Part shown: piece after piece, positions 33,127 through 38,904 of the stretch | How the letters are laid out: every line of letters begins with the position of its first letter | Position numbering within the stretch: the first letter of the stretch is position 1 | Assembly: GCF_003391055.1 (NCBI RefSeq) | Contig: NZ_QUAJ01000026.1 | Coordinates: forward strand, 1 to 38,904 | Direction of reading: 5' to 3' | Source of the DNA: Psychrilyobacter piezotolerans | Lineage (GTDB): Bacteria > Fusobacteriota > Fusobacteriia > Fusobacteriales > Fusobacteriaceae | Length of the DNA: 38,904 nucleotides | Made by a program: the position numbers and the translations under genes | The notes under the pieces: model-generated | What the model was told of the DNA's origin: nothing | The model's database searches: none | Seen by the model: only the letters and a program-made list of their open reading frames with translations

Positions 33127-33825
33127 TTAGTTTTGATCTTTTGAGTTAAAAAAAGTAAACAGGTTAGCAAAAACATAGTATAATCCTAATGGGAACAATG
33201 AGTATTCTGCCGTACCTAAGATAGCTATTGCTACAAATAAGATCATTTTTTTAGGTATAAAACTAAATACTTTTTGTGGGATTCTAAATGGAATTGTACT
33301 TACCATAAGAACAGCTGACCCTAAAGCAACTATAGCTAAGATCTTTGGATCTACTCCCAATCCAGTAACTTCAGCAAATAAAAAATAAGATACTACTAAA
33401 TTTGCACCGTTTGGAATAGGCATTCCGCTAAAATCGTCCTTACTGTCACTGGCAGTAGTGACTACATTAAACTTAACTAATCTGACTACTCCTGCAAGAG
33501 CATATATAAATGCAAGTGGTGTAATAAGTTCCTTGGGGAAATTATTTGTAGTATTTGATAAAAGTGAAAAAATCAAGATACCAGGTGCAAGTCCAAAGGA
33601 TACAGAGTCACAAAATGAATCGAATTCCTTACCGAATTCACTGAAGGCATTTAATTTTCTAGCAGTAAGACCATCTAAGGCGTCAAAAACCATAGCTAAT
33701 AAAATCAACCATGCAGCCAGATGGTAATTTTCTTTGATGGACATGGTAATACTCAAGAAACCTAGAAACATATTAGTGGCTGTAATGGCGTTGGGCAGAA
33801 TGTATTTTCTTTCAATTTTGTTCAT
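33127..33825 (-). CDS. pssA: CDP-diacylglycerol-serine O-phosphatidyltransferase
   Basis: 232 aa integral membrane enzyme of the CDP-alcohol phosphatidyltransferase family; makes phosphatidylserine, the precursor of phosphatidylethanolamine. The family motif D-x2-D-G-x2-A-R-x8-G-x3-D-x3-D is complete: D48, D51, G52, A55, R56, G65, D69, D73. About six helices. The PssA-type N-terminus LPNAITATNMFLGFLSI is typical of the Gram-positive-like (class II) enzyme. I use ATG 33825 (AAAAGGAG before it) rather than the longer frame from 33870. No decarboxylase gene is in view. Confidence 0.92.
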   Translation of the reverse strand: MNKIERKYILPNAITATNMFLGFLSITMSIKENYHLAAWLILLAMVFDALDGLTARKLNAFSEFGKEFDSFCDSVSFGLAPGILIFSLLSNTTNNFPKELITPLAFIYALAGVVRLVKFNVVTTASDSKDDFSGMPIPNGANLVVSYFLFAEVTGLGVDPKILAIVALGSAVLMVSTIPFRIPQKVFSFIPKKMILFVAIAILGTAEYSLFPLGLYYVFANLFTFFNSKDQN

Positions 33826-33971
33826 AAAATCTCCTTTTTCTATCTGTAATAATATAAAATTTAATAACAATTGATTTTACCATACAAATAATATAAAATC
33901 AATTATACTAAAAAATACTTAATTTTTATGGGAATTGTATAATGAATTGTTCCACTAGGTAAAAAAAAAGA

Positions 33972-34035
33972 CTCATGATAAAATCTATATAGATTAAACA
34001 CCACATAAAATTTGTATAGAGGAAATTATCATGAG
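33972..34035. repeat. Inverted repeat with long loop and A/T9 tract
   Basis: CTCATGATAA (33972-33981) and TTATCATGAG (34026-34035) are perfectly complementary. The loop starts with the palindrome AATCTATATAGATT (33982-33995). On the minus strand the stem is followed by a T9 run (33961-33969), so it could end a minus-strand transcript. It lies between pssA and the S4 gene. Confidence 0.5.
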
Positions 34036-34078
34036 CTAATATTTAATTTTTATTTGCCATGAGGCACACGGAGGAAAG

Positions 34079-34852
34079 ATGGATAAGAAAAAATTTAAAA
34101 ATTATTTTATAGGTGAAGATGAGGGAATAATATCCAGCATCTACGATAAGATAGAACTCTGCAAAAAAACAGACGGAACAATATATACCGATATATTTCT
34201 TCCCCCTCAAATTTGGTCAAAGTTAGTCCAAATAGAGGCTGAACTAGGAATATTGGTAGAGGTAAATGGTCTGTCCATGGAGAGTGAGAAGAAGATGGCA
34301 GCCTTTAAAAGTTATTATTCCGGAGAAACACTGAAGTTCCCTTCTAAACTTATAGTGATAAAAAACAATTCTAAATTTAATAAATTAGAGCACAGACACT
34401 ATCTGGCCGGGATCTTATCCACAGGAATAAAGAGGGAAAAATTAGGAGACCTCATAGTAGAAGATGAAAATTGTTATACGGTTATTTCTGACGGGTTGTT
34501 TGAATTTTTAAAACTTTACCTTTTGAGCATTGGGAAATCCAAGGTGGAGATAGAGGAAGTAGGAGACAGGTGTATTCCCCAGTATAGATTTGAGGTAAAA
34601 GAATATCTGATAAATTCCTGCAGGCTGGACGTGATTGTGTCGGCACTTATTAATGGCTCCAGAAATGAAGCTCTAAAGATGATCGGCTCATCCCAGGTTA
34701 TGGTGAACTATGGGTTTAAAACCGATAAGTCATTGAGTGTTAAAGAGGGGGACGTTATTTCTATCAGAAGATATGGAAAACATATATTTATAGGGAGCAC
34801 AGGAGAGACGAAAAAAGGAAAGATTAAGGGGAAATTCAAAAAATATATTTAG
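34079..34852 (+). CDS. ylmH: YlmH-like RNA-binding protein with S4 domain
   Basis: 257 aa. The family's central block is KLEHRHYLAGILSTGIKREK, LGDLIVED, and the C-terminal S4 domain (about 182-245) starts CRLDVIVSALINGSRNEALK and holds VMVNYGFKTDKSLSVKEGDV. In Bacillus, YlmH associates with 50S subunits and can take part in ribosome-associated quality control (published name RqcP2). The neighbouring cell-division genes usual in Firmicutes are not present. GGAGG precedes the ATG. Cytosolic. Confidence 0.85.
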   Translation: MDKKKFKNYFIGEDEGIISSIYDKIELCKKTDGTIYTDIFLPPQIWSKLVQIEAELGILVEVNGLSMESEKKMAAFKSYYSGETLKFPSKLIVIKNNSKFNKLEHRHYLAGILSTGIKREKLGDLIVEDENCYTVISDGLFEFLKLYLLSIGKSKVEIEEVGDRCIPQYRFEVKEYLINSCRLDVIVSALINGSRNEALKMIGSSQVMVNYGFKTDKSLSVKEGDVISIRRYGKHIFIGSTGETKKGKIKGKFKKYI

Positions 34853-34910
34853 AATAACGAAGGGGTAATTAATGAATTACCGTACAGTTATTTCGCCTTA
34901 GGCGGTAGGA
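34852..34910 (+). repeat. Hairpin cluster with sister palindrome
   Basis: GGTAATT-AATG-AATTACC (34864-34881) followed by CGTACA, flanked by AATAAC / GTTATT outer arms, then CGCC-TTA-GGCG. It shares TAATTnATGAATTA and CGTACA with 30768-30790. It lies in the 64-bp gap before the AsmA-like gene and could fold in the mRNA leader. Confidence 0.55.
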
Positions 34911-34916
34911 GGAATT

Positions 34917-36620
34917 ATGAAAAAAATATTAGGAATAATAGCAGGAGTTTTAATTTTAATAATATTCGGGACCTATCTTTTTAGAAATACTCTCATAGAG
35001 TATTTTGGAGAGAGGATAGGGAGCCAAAAATATGGAGCTAGAATAGATATAGATGATGTAGATCTAGACCTCTTTGGCAGCAGCCTAAAGGTTGGCAGAG
35101 TTCAAATTACCGATAAAAATAATACCATGAGAAATATAGGAGACCTCCAGAAAATTAATTTGGATATACAATATAAACCTCTTCTAAAAAAACTCATAGT
35201 AATAGATGATGCTACCCTTGGACTGGTTGAGGTATTCACTCCCAGGGAGGCAGACGGAGCTATTATAAATAAAGAATCACCTCTTCCTTCAGATGCTGGT
35301 GAAACTGAGGAAAAATTAGACTTGAGCAGTTTAAAGATAGATCTAAGCGGGGATAACTACAGGAAGATTTTAGACGATTTAAATATTAAAATTGTAGAGG
35401 AGTTCGATGCTGAGAGGGGAAAAATAGAAAAAATTCATACCTATTGGGACAATAAATTAAAGGGAGAGGACTATAAAGACAGATTAAAAAATATAGAAAC
35501 TAAATATAAGGTAATAGAGGAAAGGATAAAGGATGAAAAAAATCCAGTGGAACTCCTGAATGAATTGGATAAATTAAATGATCTAATTGAGGAAATAGAT
35601 GTACTGGCAAAGGAAGCCGAGAGTGATAAAAAGCAATTTGACAGGGACATTAAAGTTATTAAAGATATACAGAAAAAAGCTTTTAAATATATTAATAGTG
35701 ATGAACCCTTTAAGGATATAGCAGGGTGGGATGAAAAACAGTTTCAATCGCAGATAAACCTCATTTTAAACAATTATCTAAAGAAATATATAGGCAGAAA
35801 TATTGATTTTTTCAATGAGTTCAACAAAAAAGACGAGACACACGAGGGAGAGACCTATGATCTCTGGGTAAAAAATACAAGTTTAACATTTAAACACCTA
35901 AATTATACTTTAAAGGGCGGGGTAAAAGATGTCACATCCAAGGCAGGGATCACTCCTAACCCCATAAAGTTTAACTTGAATGCAGATGATAAGGCTGTTA
36001 AAGGGAATATCCTTGGTGAGTTAAACAGGGAATCAGAGACTGCAAAGATTAAATTAAACCTATCTGGACTGACAGTAGACGATAAAATGACAGGTGAAAA
36101 TAAAAATTTAATTATAATAGTTGGAAGTAAGATGAATTTAAGTTATAATATGAATTACGAAAATAAAATATTGGATTTAGACGGTAAGATGATTTTAGAT
36201 GATTTAAAAATTAATCCTAATGAGCTGGAGATGGACCCGGTAATTAAAGAGGTCTTGGGAGAAGGTTTACAGGAGATAGATGAGCTGATTATGGACTACA
36301 CCTATGATGGAACAAAAGAAAAATTGGAGTTTAATACAAACATAGGGACTATCTTATCTGGTCTGATAAAAGAAGTTTTGGATGAAAATATAAAAAAATA
36401 TAAGGCAGAGGCAAAACTCCTGGCAGATAAGGAGATAAAAAAATATACAAAAAAATTGAATACAGAGGTAGAAAAAGTAGAGGAATTAAAAAAGATAATG
36501 GGTGAAAGTTCAAAGGAATTAAAGATCTTGGAGGAAAAGACAAAATCAAATAAGGATTCTGAAAGTACAAGAAATCTAATCGATGGATTAGAAGACGGCC
36601 TTAAAAATCTTTTTAACTAA
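34917..36620 (+). CDS. AsmA-like TIGR03545-family envelope protein
   Basis: 567 aa. One N-terminal membrane anchor (about 4-23), then RIDIDDVDLDLFGSSLKVGR, VQITDKNN and LQKINLDIQYKPLLKK, the pattern of AsmA/DUF748 repeats. A charged helical section (about 170-270) is followed by a second beta-rich AsmA-like part (NPIKFNLNADDKAVKGNILG, KMILDDLKINPNELE) and a coiled-coil tail. It is probably held in the inner membrane with its bulk in the periplasm. AsmA-like proteins are implicated in lipid movement to the outer membrane, consistent with a diderm host. It precedes mgtE by 15 bp. Confidence 0.75.
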   Translation: MKKILGIIAGVLILIIFGTYLFRNTLIEYFGERIGSQKYGARIDIDDVDLDLFGSSLKVGRVQITDKNNTMRNIGDLQKINLDIQYKPLLKKLIVIDDATLGLVEVFTPREADGAIINKESPLPSDAGETEEKLDLSSLKIDLSGDNYRKILDDLNIKIVEEFDAERGKIEKIHTYWDNKLKGEDYKDRLKNIETKYKVIEERIKDEKNPVELLNELDKLNDLIEEIDVLAKEAESDKKQFDRDIKVIKDIQKKAFKYINSDEPFKDIAGWDEKQFQSQINLILNNYLKKYIGRNIDFFNEFNKKDETHEGETYDLWVKNTSLTFKHLNYTLKGGVKDVTSKAGITPNPIKFNLNADDKAVKGNILGELNRESETAKIKLNLSGLTVDDKMTGENKNLIIIVGSKMNLSYNMNYENKILDLDGKMILDDLKINPNELEMDPVIKEVLGEGLQEIDELIMDYTYDGTKEKLEFNTNIGTILSGLIKEVLDENIKKYKAEAKLLADKEIKKYTKKLNTEVEKVEELKKIMGESSKELKILEEKTKSNKDSESTRNLIDGLEDGLKNLFN

Positions 36621-36635
36621 AAAGAAGGTGAAATT

Positions 36636-38003
36636 ATGCAGAAAGAAAAAGAAATACAGCAATTAGTAGATAGCTTAGAGGGATATCTGCATCAAAAAGT
36701 CAAGGTAGATCTGCATTATTCAGATCTGTCTAAAATTTTTAAGCGTATGAGAAGGCTGGATGAGGAGAGGTTTTCTGAATATATTAAGAGGATGCCGACA
36801 CATATCTTAGGAGATATCTTAGAAACATTCAACGAGAGGATGCTAAAGGAAAGTTTGCAGATTTTAAGTCTGAAAAAAATGATCGGAACGATTAAGAAGA
36901 TGGATTCAGATGATGCTACAGACCTTATGCAGGATATAGAGGAGCTGGACGAAGAACTGGCTGCCAGTATTCTGGCCGGATTAGATAACAAGGAACAGGA
37001 GGAGATCCAGAGACTGAAAGGTTATGAGGAAGATGAAGCCGGGGCTTATATGCAGATTGAGTTCTTTGCAGCTAATCACAATGAAACAGTCAGGCAAACC
37101 ATTGAAAATTTGAGGAAATTAAAGTACAGCGAGGAGCTGGAGAATGTAAGCAGTGTTTTTATTTTGGGTGATTACAACAATTTAGTGGCTACAGTGCAGT
37201 TAGAAGATATGCTTTTATTTGACTTTGATAAAAGTTTTAAGGAGATAATAAGCAAGCGTCCCGAGAAATACAAACCGAGATACGTAAACGATAAGGAAGA
37301 TATAGAAAAGGTCGTAATGGATTTTAAAGAATATGATCTGCAGGTTGTGCCTGTAATAGACAGTGATAATTATCTGGTGGGTAGGATAACAGCAGATGAT
37401 ATCTACGATCTATTGCAAGAGATGGCAACGGAGCAGATCTATAATATGGCAGGGGTAGATGAGGAGGCAGAAGGCGAGAAAAGAGCTATAGATATCTCCA
37501 GAAAAAGAGGGAAATGGCAGTTTTTAAATATGTGTACGGCTTTCTTTTCAGCTTCTGTTATTGCCCGATACCAGACTACCATAGAAATGCTGCCGGCTCT
37601 GGCCGTGCTGATGCCTATAGTTGCCAGTATGGGAGGGAATACAGGTAACCAGGCTCTTACAGTAATGGTAAGACAGATGGCTATGGGTGATGTAGACGAT
37701 ACAAACTGGGATCAGAGTTTCTTTAGGGAGATAATAGTGGCTATTCTAAATGGTCTGATATTTGCAACCCTTGTGGGTCTTGGATCATATGTGTGGTTTA
37801 AAAATACCAAGATATCTCTGGTTATGTCCTTTGCTATATTTATGAATTTCACAATAGCAGGGCTTTGCGGGACTTTGATTCCACTATTATTAAAGAAAAT
37901 GAAGACCGACCCGGCAGTTGGAAGTTCTATACTTTTAACGATGATTACAGATGCTTTGGGTTTCTTAATCTTCCTGGGACTGGCTAACCTTTTTATTTTT
38001 TAG
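36636..38003 (+). CDS. mgtE: Magnesium transporter MgtE
   Basis: 455 aa. The cytosolic N domain (about 20-130) with superhelical MgtE repeats is followed by two CBS domains (about 135-260; VSSVFILGDYNNLVATVQLE and LQVVPVIDSDNYLVGRITAD), then five membrane helices. The pore signature MPIVASMGGNTGNQALTVMV and the Mg-selecting Asp in TMITDALGF are present. Mg2+ binding to the N/CBS gate closes the channel (family knowledge). AGAAGGTG precedes the ATG. No Mg riboswitch is seen upstream. Confidence 0.95.
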   Translation: MQKEKEIQQLVDSLEGYLHQKVKVDLHYSDLSKIFKRMRRLDEERFSEYIKRMPTHILGDILETFNERMLKESLQILSLKKMIGTIKKMDSDDATDLMQDIEELDEELAASILAGLDNKEQEEIQRLKGYEEDEAGAYMQIEFFAANHNETVRQTIENLRKLKYSEELENVSSVFILGDYNNLVATVQLEDMLLFDFDKSFKEIISKRPEKYKPRYVNDKEDIEKVVMDFKEYDLQVVPVIDSDNYLVGRITADDIYDLLQEMATEQIYNMAGVDEEAEGEKRAIDISRKRGKWQFLNMCTAFFSASVIARYQTTIEMLPALAVLMPIVASMGGNTGNQALTVMVRQMAMGDVDDTNWDQSFFREIIVAILNGLIFATLVGLGSYVWFKNTKISLVMSFAIFMNFTIAGLCGTLIPLLLKKMKTDPAVGSSILLTMITDALGFLIFLGLANLFIF

Positions 38004-38140
38004 ATGAAAAGAATGATCCCAATAAAATCTTAAAATGTTTAAAATAGATTTGACAGTTGGAAATTTAATTATACTGGCTGTTATAACAGAACTTTTTTAG
38101 GATTAGCACAGAAGTTTATATTAAATTAGTTTTTTTATGT

Positions 38141-38146
38141 TATAAT
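38141..38146 (+). promoter_or_regulatory. Extended -10 element for the XRE gene
   Basis: TGTTATAAT (TATAAT at 38141-38146), ~57 bp before ATG 38203. No good -35 is seen. Confidence 0.4.
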
Positions 38147-38202
38147 ATGTGTATATTTACTCAATTAAAGACCTACATAACATTAAAAAAAGAGGTGCTG
38201 CT

Positions 38203-38706
38203 ATGATTAGAAAAGGACAAAATTTAAATATATTTTTTAGAAAACTTTTAAAAGATTTTAGAGAACAATCAAATCTTACACAAAGGGAAGTTGCAAATTT
38301 AATTGGTACAGGTCAGGCCAGTATCTGTAATTTTGAAAATGGAAAAAAGGGAATAACTTTAGATCTTGCTACTAAACTTTTAAATCTCTTTGAAAAAAGA
38401 TTATTCGTGGTAGATTCTAAAGAAAAAATTGATTCAAAAAGACCACTGAGAGTTTTTTATATTGAAAATATTAAAAATAAATTTTCTTTTGAAAATTTTG
38501 ATGAATTTAGAAGGTGGTTATTCAAGGATTTTTTAAGTGAATTGATTACACTTCAAGTGGATTCTGGGAAAGTTTTTGATGTGATTAAATTTTATGAGAG
38601 AGATTCTAGTGGTGATATTTTCCATGTGGAAGAACCTACTCTCACAGAGGAAGGAGAAGATTTAGTAGTCATTTCTTTGACTAAAAACATAAATAAAAAA
38701 AATTAA
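38203..38706 (+). CDS. XRE-family transcriptional regulator
   Basis: 167 aa. A HTH_3 domain at about 10-65: LLKDFREQSNLTQREVANLI, GTGQASICNFENGKKGITLD. The ~100-residue C-terminal part (RVFYIENIKNKFSFENFDEF, RRWLFKDF) has no family I know. The frame extends back to GTG 38149, but ATG 38203 has AGAGGTG before it and fits the HTH position. Could be an antitoxin-like or autoregulated repressor; no partner gene is adjacent on its strand. Confidence 0.8.
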   Translation: MIRKGQNLNIFFRKLLKDFREQSNLTQREVANLIGTGQASICNFENGKKGITLDLATKLLNLFEKRLFVVDSKEKIDSKRPLRVFYIENIKNKFSFENFDEFRRWLFKDFLSELITLQVDSGKVFDVIKFYERDSSGDIFHVEEPTLTEEGEDLVVISLTKNINKKN

Positions 38707-38707
38707 A

Positions 38708-38869
38708 TTATTTTTTTTCCTTTGGGGATGAAAAAGAAATCCCGCAATAGATTAAAATTCCTGTCAATAATCCATGAATATATGAATACAAAACAGAGTA
38801 AAAGATACCCATTAAAATCGAACAAAGTAGTGCAAGAAAAACTTTTAGGTTAAATTTAATTGGAAACAT
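38708..38869 (-). CDS. 53-aa small membrane protein
   Basis: Minus-strand frame from ATG 38869 to TAA 38708. The product starts MFPIKFNLKVFLALLCSILM, with two hydrophobic stretches (about 10-30 and 33-45), and ends in a basic tail SSPKEKK. GGATGGTG precedes the start. It converges on the XRE gene, ending 2 bp from its stop. No family recognised; the coherent hydropathy and ribosome site support a real gene. Confidence 0.55.
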   Translation of the reverse strand: MFPIKFNLKVFLALLCSILMGIFYSVLYSYIHGLLTGILIYCGISFSSPKEKK

Positions 38870-38904
38870 AATTATCACCATCCTATTTTAGTTTTAATAT
38901 AGGT

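Noticed and set aside
1-38904. CRISPR array, tRNA or rRNA genes
   Set aside because: No regularly spaced direct repeats and no cloverleaf or rRNA-like segment was seen anywhere in the window.

Overview
The window is AT-rich, compact bacterial DNA. It combines outer-membrane-type features (an AsmA-like protein), CDP-alcohol phospholipid synthesis, MgtE, RlmN, a class A penicillin-binding protein and a Clostridia-like style of c-di-GMP control. I read it as a member of the Fusobacteriota (Psychrilyobacter/Ilyobacter/Propionigenium-like). This is inference from gene content and codon style, not from a marker gene.

Layout. 1-6.1 kb (+ strand): a 5'-truncated LD-carboxypeptidase remnant, then small single-domain enzymes (four GNAT acetyltransferases, two HAD phosphatases, the MTA/SAH nucleosidase MtnN, one membrane protein). 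6.1-8.0 kb (-): a membrane c-di-GMP phosphodiesterase with a degenerate GGDEF and an intact EAL domain. 8.2-8.7 kb (-): a flavodoxin. 8.9-14.5 kb (-): a four-gene operon, aconitase - NAD-type isocitrate dehydrogenase - citrate synthase - aminotransferase. This is the oxidative half of a TCA pathway running to 2-oxoglutarate and, by inference, to glutamate. 15.0-16.4 kb (+): a nucleotidyltransferase and 3-methyladenine DNA glycosylase I (tag).

16.6-23.5 kb is the most unusual region. A consensus promoter drives a GEMM-I (c-di-GMP-I) riboswitch with an intrinsic terminator. Downstream lies a tandem array of paralogous membrane proteins: a conserved 'GTNG...VRYIAYE'-type N-terminus, two membrane segments and a bacterial PH-like domain. 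One member is split by a frameshift at an A7 tract. Mixed among them are an unknown 334-aa membrane protein, a two-PH-domain protein, a further membrane protein that seems to begin at a non-AUG codon, and several very small ORFs, two of which resemble each other. Copies of a ~200-bp structured repeat are embedded in the locus, and near-identical terminators lie at both ends.

23.7-38.9 kb is more ordinary: a decayed HEAT-like gene, a VOC protein, a conserved Trp-rich hypothetical, an AlaX-type editing protein, rlmN, a class A PBP, a queuosine-precursor transporter next to a radical-SAM protein (candidate queuine salvage pair), a GAF-GGDEF diguanylate cyclase, phosphatidylserine synthase (-), a YlmH-like S4 protein, an AsmA-like TIGR03545-type protein, MgtE, an XRE regulator and a 53-aa membrane protein (-).

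One c-di-GMP synthase, one c-di-GMP hydrolase and one c-di-GMP sensor therefore lie within 27 kb. The sensor's target, the PH-like paralog array, has no function I can name and is the best candidate here for an undescribed system.
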